Below are positions 17,306-26,278 of a stretch of DNA of 64,000 nucleotides, piece after piece. The stretch covers positions 3,596,001-3,660,000 of the forward strand of contig NZ_CP062165.1 of the NCBI RefSeq assembly GCF_014844075.1, given 5' to 3'. Position 1 is the stretch's first letter. Every line of letters begins with the position of its first letter. A program made the position numbers and the translations under genes. Origin of the DNA: Paenibacillus sp. JNUCC-31. GTDB lineage: Bacteria > Bacillota > Bacilli > Paenibacillales > Paenibacillaceae. The notes under the pieces were generated by a model. The model saw only the letters and a program-made list of their open reading frames with translations, did not search any database and had not been told where the DNA came from.

Positions 17306-18855
17306 TGACTTCTTCACAGCGATTTGGACTTCTTGATCGACTATGGTCAAGGCTTGATTATTTGGGCGGGTTTATGGAGGAATCAGCAGCTGTACGGAAT
17401 TATTTTTTGGGAATTATATGTTATGGATATCTTTCGCGGAAACTTGAAAATCAAGTTAGTGATCTACTGCTTTATGATAATTGCTCATTTGAGGAAGCAT
17501 GGAAAGATGAGAAAATGAATGATTATTTAAGGAAAGAACTTGTTTTGAATCTAGGATATGTTATTGAGCCCCACTACTTATATTCGACGATGGTTGATCA
17601 GATTAAGAAAGGTCTATTCAATTTAGAGTACTTTCAGTCTGGAATCAATTCCCTAAGTAGATCCATGATAGATGTATGCAGTGAAAGTAGTAGTCTTTGT
17701 TATCTATTCACTGATATGAAATTATCGTCCTCTCTATTAGGACAACATATTAAATCTGAATCTAATTTCATTACTGATACTATAATAGACATTTACGAGA
17801 TCCTTTTCGAAGATGACAGTATAGATCCTCAATTTTTTGGGGAGGCTTTTGAATATCTAATCTCGCGGTTTGCGACAAGCGCAGGTAAGAAATCTGGGGA
17901 ATTCTATACTCCACCTGAGATCTCTGCACTCATTGCTAAAATAGTGACAGCAGAGAAAAAAGAACTTAGGAGTGTATACGATCCAACTTGTGGTTCCGCT
18001 TCACTTCTTCTACGGATTGCGAAAGAAGCTAAAGTAGGACACTTTTACGGTCAGGAAAAAATGAGTACAATATTTAATTTGGCCCGGATGAATATGTTGT
18101 TGCACGAAGTTTCGTTTGAACGATTTGATATTTGTAACGATGAAACCTTGGAGCGACCTAAGCATATGGATATGCATTTTGAAGCGGTTGTAGCTCATCC
18201 CCCGTATAGTGCTAAATGGAGTGCCGATTCTCATTTTTTAAATGATGAACGTTTTAGGTCTTATGGTGTGCTTGCCCCACAATCAAAGGCTGATTTTGCG
18301 TTTGTCCAGCATATGGTTCATCATTTGGATTTCAAAGGAATTCTAGCCGCAATATTACCACTAGGAATACTGTTTAGGGGAGGATCAGAAGGGAAAATAC
18401 GGAGTATATTCGTTGAAAAATATAATTATTTTGATGCAATCATCGGATTACCTCCTAACTTGATGTATGGCACAAGTATTCCAGTATGTATCCTTGTCAT
18501 AAAAAAAAGTCGTGAAACGAATGATAGAATCATGTTTATCGATGCTTCTCATGATTATGAGAATGGAAGGAACCAGAACAAATTAAGAGATATGGATATT
18601 GACAAAATTGTCGATACCTATATTAACAAGAAACAAATCAAGGGATACTCCTACTTGGCTACTTTAGATGAGTTGAGAGATAACGACTTTAATTTGAATA
18701 TTTCAAGGTATATCGATAAGGATATAGGGAGTGAAATGATTGACATTATATCTGCCAAACGGCAGCTAAAAGAAATCGATCAAAAAATAGAAAAAATCGA
18801 TGATGGAATAAAATCAAAATTAAAAGAACTAGGCATTGTTTTTCTCGATCGTTAA
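17305..18855 (+). CDS. HsdM-like N6-adenine DNA methyltransferase with altered motif IV
   Basis: A 516-residue type I M-subunit-like protein. The helical N-terminal domain is followed by FGEAFEYLISRFA and GEFYTPPEIS, SAM motif I DPTCGSAS (D226 first), and a motif IV that reads HPPYSAKW (H298-Y301). Amino-methyltransferases normally have N, D or S before PPY, so histidine at this position is a deviation in a catalytic motif. The C-terminus has a predicted coiled coil (KRQLKEIDQKIEKIDDGIKSKLKE). ATG 17305 overlaps the stop of the half-S gene. The frame is otherwise complete and not obviously decayed. An IS1182-type element begins 140 bases downstream and may have removed further cassette genes. 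Confidence 0.88.
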   Translation: MTSSQRFGLLDRLWSRLDYLGGFMEESAAVRNYFLGIICYGYLSRKLENQVSDLLLYDNCSFEEAWKDEKMNDYLRKELVLNLGYVIEPHYLYSTMVDQIKKGLFNLEYFQSGINSLSRSMIDVCSESSSLCYLFTDMKLSSSLLGQHIKSESNFITDTIIDIYEILFEDDSIDPQFFGEAFEYLISRFATSAGKKSGEFYTPPEISALIAKIVTAEKKELRSVYDPTCGSASLLLRIAKEAKVGHFYGQEKMSTIFNLARMNMLLHEVSFERFDICNDETLERPKHMDMHFEAVVAHPPYSAKWSADSHFLNDERFRSYGVLAPQSKADFAFVQHMVHHLDFKGILAAILPLGILFRGGSEGKIRSIFVEKYNYFDAIIGLPPNLMYGTSIPVCILVIKKSRETNDRIMFIDASHDYENGRNQNKLRDMDIDKIVDTYINKKQIKGYSYLATLDELRDNDFNLNISRYIDKDIGSEMIDIISAKRQLKEIDQKIEKIDDGIKSKLKELGIVFLDR

Positions 18856-18994
18856 ATATGTTTTAGGCTAATTGTTACGACCATATAGGGTGCCGCATCT
18901 TTAGATAAAATGGTAATACAACTAATCAGAACACTTCGGCGAATAAAACACATTTTTGCACTGAGAGGATTGCCTCTATTCATACCATCGGAAA

Positions 18995-20762
18995 GGAGCT
19001 GTCTCAAAAGCCCTTGAAAACACCCATCAGTGAAGAGAACTAACACCGATACGTTCAAACGGGACAAAGCAGAGGTTCATCCTGCTTTGTCCCGTTTGCG
19101 TTTTTCCGTCATTGCGGCTTTTTTGAGCAGGTTGTGGGCAAGGCAAAGCCACCCGACCTCCAAGCTTACTTTTTGCAAGCCACGAAGCAGGAATCTTCGG
19201 AATCCCCGATTGTTTTTCATTTGCCCAAACACACTTTCAGGCTCAATCATGCGCCGAACCGACAGCGTGTATCCTTCCTCGCTACGGAGGCGTTCTCGCA
19301 TCTCGTTTTTTTGCCGCATGTAGGTCAGGCTGATCGCAATCTCCCGGTCACCTTGGGCCTTGGTACATGTAGCTTTCAAGGGGCACTGGCTACAACCCTC
19401 ACTTCGATAATGACGTGTCCGAATCGTGTAGCCACTCTCCGTCACCGTCCGGCTTTCATACCGAAAAGGTAACGTTTGTCCCGCCGTACAGGTCCACGTA
19501 TCTAACGTTTCGTTGTAGCTCCAGTTATCCACTTTACCGATGGCTTGCTGAAAAGCCCTTGTTTTTTCTTTGTGGTATGTCCCATATTTGACGATGGCCT
19601 GAATGTTTTTCTCTTCCAAATAGCTGTAATTCTCTTCGCTGCCATACCCGGCATCGGCAATGACGGTCTTCGGTCTTTGGCCAAGCGTTTCTTCCAGATG
19701 ATCCAGATGGGGTTTCAGACATTTGGTATCCGTAGGTCGCTGGTGTACGCTGTAGCCCAAAACAAACTGATTTTCTGTTCCGATCTGTACATTGTATCCA
19801 GGCTTCAGTTGACCGTTTCGCATGTGGTCCTCTTTCATTCGCATGAACGTCGCATCCGGATCAGTTTTGCTGTAGCTGCCCCGCTCACCGGCGGTTTGGA
19901 TCTGATATTCATATTTTTGCAGCCGGGGTAGCAAGTCCTTCCGCAACTGACGCACGACTTTCTTGAGCGTTTTGTTCTTGTTTTTTTCGCTTAGCTTTTC
20001 CTCCAATTGCTTGACGGATTGCTCCAGCTTTTCCGCCGTGAGAGCCGAGGCTTCGCCAAGTTCAGGCAGGTCGGTTCCGGTGTGGAGGGCATCCTCGTCG
20101 TTTTCCGCCTCTTCGATGGCTTGAAATAGGGTATGTACTTTTTCTTGTAACTTAGCCTGATGCTTGACGACGGCTTTTTTCCACACAAAGGTGTAGCGAT
20201 TGGCATTCGCTTCCAGCTTGGTTCCGTCCAGAAAATAGTGATCCAACGACACATATTGCTCCTGAACCAGTAGCTCCAGCACATGGGTAAACACGGTTTC
20301 CAATACCTCTTTCATCCGCTCCGAACGGAAACGATTAATGGTACGGAAGTCGGGTTTTTGCCGCCCGGTGAGCCACATGAACATGATATTTTCGCGAACC
20401 GCCTTGGCGATTTGCCGGGAAGAATAGATGCGCTGGGTGTAGGCGTAGATGATGATTTTGGTGAGCATTTTGGGATGATAGCTGTGGCGTCCACCGCCAG
20501 GGTATGCAGCGTTGAAAATGGAGTCGCTCAGGCGGCTAACTGCCTCATTCACGACACGCACGAGGTGATTTTCAGGGATATCTGTCTCCAAATCCATTGG
20601 CAAGAAAAGTTGATCCATGGTATATTGAATGTACAAAGAAACCGTCTCCTTTTGTAAGTGGTGGGTCGCACTTCCATTTTACCAAAGAACGGTTTCTTTT
20701 TGTTTTACAATTTGAAACAAAGGGGCTGTCCCTAGCCATATGATGACTTATGGGACAGCCCC
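18995..20762. mobile_element. IS1182-family insertion sequence, apparently intact
   Basis: Imperfect terminal inverted repeats: GGAGCTGTCTCAAAAG (18995-19010) and, inverted, GGGGCTGTCCCATAAG (20747-20762). The element has one full-length transposase on the minus strand. The right end also contains an internal palindrome (AAGGGGCTGTCCC / GGGACAGCCCCTT, 20720-20764), and AAAGAAACCGT / ACGGTTTCTTT flank the transposase leader. It lies between the HsdM-like gene and the NACHT gene without breaking either. Confidence 0.88.
19077..20636 (-). CDS. IS1182-family transposase
   Basis: A 519-residue DDE transposase. The N-terminal DUF772-type domain (YTMDQLFLPMDLETDIPENHLVR) is followed by FLDGTKLEANANRYTFVWKKAV with the first catalytic aspartate, then KTVIADAGYGSEENYSYLE with the second, and a C-terminal stretch EPESVFGQMKNNRGFRRF with the glutamate. 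CxxC zinc-type residues occur in RSEGCSQCPLKATCTK. Length and motifs match the family and no stop or frameshift is seen, so it may be active. Confidence 0.95.
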   Translation of the reverse strand: MYIQYTMDQLFLPMDLETDIPENHLVRVVNEAVSRLSDSIFNAAYPGGGRHSYHPKMLTKIIIYAYTQRIYSSRQIAKAVRENIMFMWLTGRQKPDFRTINRFRSERMKEVLETVFTHVLELLVQEQYVSLDHYFLDGTKLEANANRYTFVWKKAVVKHQAKLQEKVHTLFQAIEEAENDEDALHTGTDLPELGEASALTAEKLEQSVKQLEEKLSEKNKNKTLKKVVRQLRKDLLPRLQKYEYQIQTAGERGSYSKTDPDATFMRMKEDHMRNGQLKPGYNVQIGTENQFVLGYSVHQRPTDTKCLKPHLDHLEETLGQRPKTVIADAGYGSEENYSYLEEKNIQAIVKYGTYHKEKTRAFQQAIGKVDNWSYNETLDTWTCTAGQTLPFRYESRTVTESGYTIRTRHYRSEGCSQCPLKATCTKAQGDREIAISLTYMRQKNEMRERLRSEEGYTLSVRRMIEPESVFGQMKNNRGFRRFLLRGLQKVSLEVGWLCLAHNLLKKAAMTEKRKRDKAG

Positions 20763-20975
20763 TTTTTCTAGATAATTTTGGTATTAATACGTAATAGTAG
20801 ATATATTAAGAACGATAGTTACTAGAAGTGGAATTAATACTGGTCTATCTATATGCCTGCGACTTAAAATGTTATTATGGCATATTCAATTGCCGTTAGA
20901 ATAGTATCGTAATATATAATATAATCTAAATTAACTAATAATAGATAAGAAATTCATTATGATCGAGGTGTATAC

Positions 20976-23900
20976 ATGTCGATAAAAACCCACCAATGGG
21001 AGAGGTTTTGGTGTGAACGTACAGAATCATATAGTTTGACTGAAAAGGGATACTTAGTGGATCCATATTCCGAGTATGGTAAGGTTATTAACCATAATAT
21101 AAAAACAACTAAGGAGATTTCACATTTTAAATGTGTTGTTTTATTAGGTGAGCCTGGAATCGGGAAATCAGAAAGTATTAAAAATCTAGTAAATACAGAG
21201 GATAATTATAGCAAAACTCTACATATAAATTTGAGATCCTTTGGTTCAGAGGAAAGATTGATCAAAAACTTGTTTGAAAGCCCTTTATTTTTGGAATGGG
21301 AGAAGGCAAAAGACGATTATATATATCTATATTTAGACAGTTTGGACGAGTGTTTATTAAGGATTAATCATGTTTCTTCCATACTGGCAGATGAACTTCA
21401 GAAATATGATGTGAAACGCATTTACCTAAGAATTGCTTGCCGCACCTCAGATTGGCTACACCAGTTAGAAAATGATCTTGTAGAGCTTTGGGGGAAGGAT
21501 CAGTTCTTGGCGCTTGAGCTCCTACCATTACGTGAAAAGGATGTTATCGAGGCAGTAAAGGACAAGGATTTACACATCGATAATTTCATGAGTGCACTGT
21601 CTGAAAATGATATTGTCCCTTTTGCAATCAAGCCTGTAACGTTACAAATGCTAATTGATATATATCAGAAGAGTGGGAGATTTCCCGAAACACAAAGTGA
21701 AATATATCTTCAAGGATGTCAGATCCTATGTGAAGAACCGAATGAGACCCGTAAAAGAGTAGCTCAAGTTGATCCAAGGAGAAGATTGACTATAGCTTCT
21801 AGAATAGCTGCATTAACTGTATTTACTAATAAATATGCTATAGAGTATAGCAGCAGTATACGAACCGAAGCAGATGAAGATATTCAAATATCAGATATTA
21901 TAGATGGATCAAATAGAACCCTAGAAGATGTATTAGTATTAAATGAAAGTGATGTTCTTGAAGTACTCTCAACAGGACTTTTTACTTCAAGAGGAATTAA
22001 TCGTCTGGGATGGGCTCATCAAACTTACGCAGAGTATTTAGCAGCTTTATATATTGTAGAGAATAAACTGGAATTAGAGCAGATAATTAGCTTGATTAGA
22101 CACCCAGAGGACGGGCATATAGTTCCGCAGTTGTATGAAGTAGCTTCTTGGTTGGCTTCATTTAATATGGATATTTTTAAGTATATTTGTAATCATGATC
22201 CAGAAGTGCTACTAAGTAGTGACATCAAAGGAACAGGCGATACAGCAAAAAAGGAACTGGTTGCAGCTCTGTTAGATAGATACGATTCTGGTCTAATTCA
22301 TGATGGAAATTACGAGATCATTCGTTACTTCGATAAGTTATGGCACAACGACTTAGGATCGCAGTTAGAGCCCTATATAGTGGATAATTCCAAAAATATG
22401 ATAGTTAGAAGAGTTGCGATACGTATAGCCAAGGTGTGTAATATAACAGAAGTAAAGCAACATCTTCTTGATCTTACATTCAATAAAAAAGAAGAGTACT
22501 ATTTACGTGTAGCAGCAGTTAGCGCTTATATAAAAATGTGTGATGATATAGAGATTGAAAAGTTGCTCCCCCTAATTCGTTTTGACTACGATGACCATCC
22601 TGACGAAGAATTGAAAGGGATGATATTAAAGGCTTTGTGGCCTAATTACCTTTCTAGTCAGGAGCTATTTTCAAGTTTGAATTTACCAAAGAGGAGTAAT
22701 TTAATAGGATTGTATCGAGACTTTATAAGTCATGATATCATTACGACGCTCCATGATGAGGACTTACCATTCGCATTAGAGTGGATAGAACAATTCGTTG
22801 ATGTTCATAGAGTAAAGTCAACCATCCAGGATTTATTCAATGAAATTATGGGGAGGGCTATAGAACTTTTAGAGATCCCATCTATTTTGGGGCCATTTAT
22901 GAGAGTGGTGAAAAAAAGGATTAAACACTTTGATCATTTTGAATATCTACCAAGACTCCATAATGATGAGGTTTTAAGAAAATCGATTATTACCAGATTA
23001 ATTAAAGAAATTGAAAATCCTTCGGACGCGATATATATTTCATCATCAGCGCTTTTACGTTCCTCTGATTTTGCATGGCTATTAGAAAAAATGCGCATGA
23101 TAAAAGAAATTGAAATTCAAAGAGAATATGCAAAGGTTATAAGCAGAGTATTTAACCCGAATGATTACGGGCAGGTACATTTATTAATTGTTGCGGCTCA
23201 AGAGAATGATATAATAGCCCAAGAATTTAAGTATTATTTTGAGAGTATTCAAATAAACTCGGAAAAAGGAATAAAATTAAAAGAAAACTACTATTTCTTA
23301 AGAACCAGCAATCAAACAGAGAGAGTTGAAATACCACCTTTATCACAAAGAATTAATAGATATCTGTCGCAAATTGAATCAGAAAATATTGAGGCATGGG
23401 GACGCCTTTGTTACGAGCTTTCTTTTGATAAGGATGGTGGTGGTTCAAATGAGCTGGAGTCAAATTTAAAGAATTATGATAGCTGGTTAGAATTAAATGA
23501 AAATGATCGGAAAAGAATTATTGATTGTTCTGAAATCTATATAAAATATATGAAATTTAAAAGAGATCAATGGTTCGGAGAGAAATTCAATAAGTCATTT
23601 ATGGCCGCTTATAAAGCACTAAGATTAATCTACGATTCAAAGTATAAAGTTATACTCGAACTAAACCATGATGATTGGAAAAGTTTATCACCAGTGCTTC
23701 TAACGCAGTATGCTGACTCAAATCAAGAAAAATCGGTTCAGCTAGAACTTATTGAATTAGCATACTCAAGAATTCCTGATCAGGTAATATCTGATTTGTT
23801 AATCCTTATGCAGGAGGAGAACAAATCTCATAATAACATTTTTGTGAATGAACTAATTGCTAATTGTTGGGATGAAAAAATGAAAAGCGCCATCTTTAAT

Positions 23901-25109
23901 TTTTTTATATCCCATGATTTAGCACCTCAGTCTAAAAAAGCGATACTCGAAGATCTACTTTTACATCAAGTAAATGGAGTAGAAGAGTATATACTAACTG
24001 AGATCGAATCTATATTGGCTAATGGTAACATAGAAAAGAAACGTGTAGCTATTTTAGGAGCAGTAGCACTTTGTAATTATTCTTCACAAGGGTGGGAAAG
24101 AGTTTGGAATTTTAATACTCAAACTGAGTTTCTAAAAGAAGTTTTCTTAGCAGTAGCAGATGAGGGCCAAGCGCTGCTGAAACTTAACTCTGTAAAAGAA
24201 TCACTGCTAGCTGATTTATATTTATGGTTGGTGAATCACTTTCCACATGAAGAAGATCCAAAATATGAAGACGATGAAATGGCCCATTTTGTAGGCCCAC
24301 GAGAGAGTCTGACTGAACTTAGAGATAATATTTTGAAGCTTTTGAAAATGCGTGGGACTAAGGAATCACAATTTGAATATAAAAGAGTTGTTGATGAATT
24401 GCCGCATTTGGGTTGGCTGAAATGGGGATTAACTGAGGTGAATCAGGCTGCTAGACGCAATACATGGTCTCCTCCTCGACCTATTGATATTATTTTACTA
24501 GCAAGTAATAAAGAAAAGAGACTCGTACGGAGTGGTGAAGAGCTTCTTGATGTCATTATCGATGCATTAGATAGAATTGAAAAAAGGCTTCACGGCGCCA
24601 CTCCAGAAGTGCGTTCTTTATGGAATGATTTGGGGAATGGCAAGTTCACTCCTTGGAACGAAAATGAATTTTCAAATTATATTAAACAACGTCTAGATGA
24701 TGAAATAAGAGGGAGAGGAATCATAACAAATCGCGAAGTTGAACTTCAACCAACATTAGGATCGGAAATAGGAGAACGAACGGACATCCATGTAGATGCT
24801 ATCTTAACTAATAATAATAAATATGAGAAGATTACAGTTATAATAGAGGTTAAAGGGAATTGGCATTCAGAGCTTCTGAGAGCTATGCAAGAACAGCTAT
24901 CCAACAGATATTTGCAAGAAGGAAAGTCGCTGTATGGGTTATATTTGGTAGCATGGTTTGATAGTGATAAGTGGGATCCTAATGATCCACGCAAAAGAAA
25001 AAGCTCAAAACACGATATTACAGAGGTAAATAGAGTTTTACAGGAACAAGCAGAGAACTTATCGACTAATAAGTTGATAAAACAATATGTTATGAACGTG
25101 ACCTATTAA
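20976..25109 (+). CDS. NACHT-type NTPase with C-terminal PD-(D/E)XK-like nuclease domain (putative STAND defence protein)
   Basis: A 1377-residue single-gene protein. Near the N-terminus is a NACHT/STAND-like P-loop NTPase: Walker A GEPGIGKS (58-65), Walker B YLYLDSLDE (117-125) and a sensor-like IACRTSDW (153-160), with a later winged-helix-like WAHQTYAEYLAA. The long middle (about 400-1150) is helical and repeat-like, as in HEAT/ARM sensor arrays. The C-terminus has D1270 and D1274 (TDIHVDAIL) then E1291-x-K1293 in VIIEVKGNW, a PD-(D/E)XK nuclease pattern. Bacterial NACHT/STAND proteins such as Avs are antiviral sensors, but characterised Avs nucleases are N-terminal, so this order is different. 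RBS GAGGTG lies 6 bases from ATG 20976. AT-rich, with a terminator downstream. The defence role is inference. Confidence 0.8.
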   Translation: MSIKTHQWERFWCERTESYSLTEKGYLVDPYSEYGKVINHNIKTTKEISHFKCVVLLGEPGIGKSESIKNLVNTEDNYSKTLHINLRSFGSEERLIKNLFESPLFLEWEKAKDDYIYLYLDSLDECLLRINHVSSILADELQKYDVKRIYLRIACRTSDWLHQLENDLVELWGKDQFLALELLPLREKDVIEAVKDKDLHIDNFMSALSENDIVPFAIKPVTLQMLIDIYQKSGRFPETQSEIYLQGCQILCEEPNETRKRVAQVDPRRRLTIASRIAALTVFTNKYAIEYSSSIRTEADEDIQISDIIDGSNRTLEDVLVLNESDVLEVLSTGLFTSRGINRLGWAHQTYAEYLAALYIVENKLELEQIISLIRHPEDGHIVPQLYEVASWLASFNMDIFKYICNHDPEVLLSSDIKGTGDTAKKELVAALLDRYDSGLIHDGNYEIIRYFDKLWHNDLGSQLEPYIVDNSKNMIVRRVAIRIAKVCNITEVKQHLLDLTFNKKEEYYLRVAAVSAYIKMCDDIEIEKLLPLIRFDYDDHPDEELKGMILKALWPNYLSSQELFSSLNLPKRSNLIGLYRDFISHDIITTLHDEDLPFALEWIEQFVDVHRVKSTIQDLFNEIMGRAIELLEIPSILGPFMRVVKKRIKHFDHFEYLPRLHNDEVLRKSIITRLIKEIENPSDAIYISSSALLRSSDFAWLLEKMRMIKEIEIQREYAKVISRVFNPNDYGQVHLLIVAAQENDIIAQEFKYYFESIQINSEKGIKLKENYYFLRTSNQTERVEIPPLSQRINRYLSQIESENIEAWGRLCYELSFDKDGGGSNELESNLKNYDSWLELNENDRKRIIDCSEIYIKYMKFKRDQWFGEKFNKSFMAAYKALRLIYDSKYKVILELNHDDWKSLSPVLLTQYADSNQEKSVQLELIELAYSRIPDQVISDLLILMQEENKSHNNIFVNELIANCWDEKMKSAIFNFFISHDLAPQSKKAILEDLLLHQVNGVEEYILTEIESILANGNIEKKRVAILGAVALCNYSSQGWERVWNFNTQTEFLKEVFLAVADEGQALLKLNSVKESLLADLYLWLVNHFPHEEDPKYEDDEMAHFVGPRESLTELRDNILKLLKMRGTKESQFEYKRVVDELPHLGWLKWGLTEVNQAARRNTWSPPRPIDIILLASNKEKRLVRSGEELLDVIIDALDRIEKRLHGATPEVRSLWNDLGNGKFTPWNENEFSNYIKQRLDDEIRGRGIITNREVELQPTLGSEIGERTDIHVDAILTNNNKYEKITVIIEVKGNWHSELLRAMQEQLSNRYLQEGKSLYGLYLVAWFDSDKWDPNDPRKRKSSKHDITEVNRVLQEQAENLSTNKLIKQYVMNVTY

Positions 25110-25166
25110 TCGTAAGCTAGAAAAAATGACATGAAACGGTGAATTGTGGATTGACCTCTCCACGTT

Positions 25167-25176
25167 TCGCCTCCAT
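25167..25176 (+). repeat. 10-base copy of the ssrA 3' end, possible island right boundary
   Basis: TCGCCTCCAT, identical to 8275-8284, lies 58 bases past the NACHT stop codon. If it is an attachment-site duplicate the island is 16.9 kb. The match does not extend further. Confidence 0.3.
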
Positions 25177-25182
25177 ACAAAC

Positions 25183-25227
25183 ACCAAAAAAGAGACCCCT
25201 TGAGGCCCTTGAGGTCTCTTTTTTGGT
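25183..25227. terminator. Bidirectional intrinsic terminator
   Basis: A perfect 15-base inverted repeat ACCAAAAAAGAGACC / GGTCTCTTTTTTGGT (25183-25197 with 25213-25227) supplies an A/T tract on both sides. It separates the NACHT gene from the convergent gene at 25355. Confidence 0.9.
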
Positions 25228-25354
25228 ATCAATGAGGATCAATAAAGGGAGGACATGGAGACTCATCTCTCGAACAGGGAATGTGGCCAAGGGGCAAGAG
25301 CAATGCAATCTACGCAACAATCTCATCCTCAATGGCAGTAAATCTCTTAATATA

Positions 25355-26077
25355 TTAATTATTGAACAACGGTTCCGTACGAAGCAAATAGTTACCCCTT
25401 ACTTCCGCCGTCCAATTAGCAAAGACCTCTCTCCATTGAACACTGTTAAAGAAATCGTCTACGGATTGGTTGTCGGAATCCCAGTCAACAAATATGTTGA
25501 GAGGTGTAATTCCTCCAGCCCAAATTCCATTACTGACGTCCGTGCCCGTCTCTCTAACTAATAAGATTGGAATGCCGAATTGAAAAGCCATGGCAGGCTC
25601 GATTTGAGAAAAGGTCGATCCTTCCCAAAACGGAGTGGTCGTTGGTGGCCCCCCTAGATTGGATTCAAGAATTTGTACAAAAAATCTGCGGAAGTTGATT
25701 GCGAGCAATCCATAGCTTGAAAAAACCAGGCGTCGTATATTTGTAAGAATGTTTTCGGGGTATTGTTCACTAACGGGCAATGTGCGGGGAAAGAGCAATG
25801 CATCTTCAATTTCCCTAATCAGACGGTTCAGAAATTGCTCTTGCGGGCCATTTACCGTGTTGGTTGTACTCAAAAATATAGGAATACGAAAAGCACGGTC
25901 TACACATGCATCGATAGCGGATGTTGTGTCCTTTTCATTATGGACGGGCTTATTCGGATTTGGGGCGGAAGTTCTTAACTTACCGCGGACGGGTGGAAGC
26001 TCTGTTACCATGCTTACGGGAGAAAGCTTTTTCATGGCAATATGCTGAGTCTTAGCCTTATTTTTTGTATTACTCAA
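25355..26077 (-). CDS. Uncharacterised protein with TIR/nucleoside deoxyribosyltransferase-like pattern
   Basis: A 240-residue protein that I do not recognise by name. After a disordered, basic, Pro-rich first 55 residues it reads RIPIFLSTTNT (strand 1, about 64-74), a helix with QEQFLNRLIREIEDALL, GLLAINF (123-129), and then SQIEPAMAFQFGIPILLVRETG (157-178) with E160. A glutamate on a helix followed by G-I-P-I-L-L-V resembles the catalytic helix-strand of nucleoside 2-deoxyribosyltransferases and TIR-type NAD-cleaving domains. That link is pattern-based and weak. The TTG start at 26077 has GGAGATG 6 bases upstream. It converges on the NACHT gene through a shared terminator and could belong to the same island. 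Confidence 0.55.
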   Translation of the reverse strand: MSNTKNKAKTQHIAMKKLSPVSMVTELPPVRGKLRTSAPNPNKPVHNEKDTTSAIDACVDRAFRIPIFLSTTNTVNGPQEQFLNRLIREIEDALLFPRTLPVSEQYPENILTNIRRLVFSSYGLLAINFRRFFVQILESNLGGPPTTTPFWEGSTFSQIEPAMAFQFGIPILLVRETGTDVSNGIWAGGITPLNIFVDWDSDNQSVDDFFNSVQWREVFANWTAEVRGNYLLRTEPLFNN

Positions 26078-26278
26078 TGTTCACATCTCCAATGCAAGAA
26101 TCTGGTTAATATTTAGCCCAGTCTATGCACATTAGCCCATTTATGTGACGTGATACTCATGAGGGGGGCAAGCACCCTTTACCCCATCAACCGATCACTG
26201 TATTTTTTTGAAATTTTACTTCGTACTAGAATGTAATTTATAATAATAGGCTAATATAAACTGCGTCAGGAGGATACA

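Noticed and set aside
25117..25332. 71-codon minus-strand frame after the NACHT gene
   Set aside because: Spans the bidirectional terminator and possible att site; no start signal or homology.
25285..25800. Similar words GGG-AATGTG...AAGAGCAATGCA at about 25281 and 25785
   Set aside because: Only about 30 loosely matching bases with gaps, one copy inside a coding region; not distinguishable from chance.
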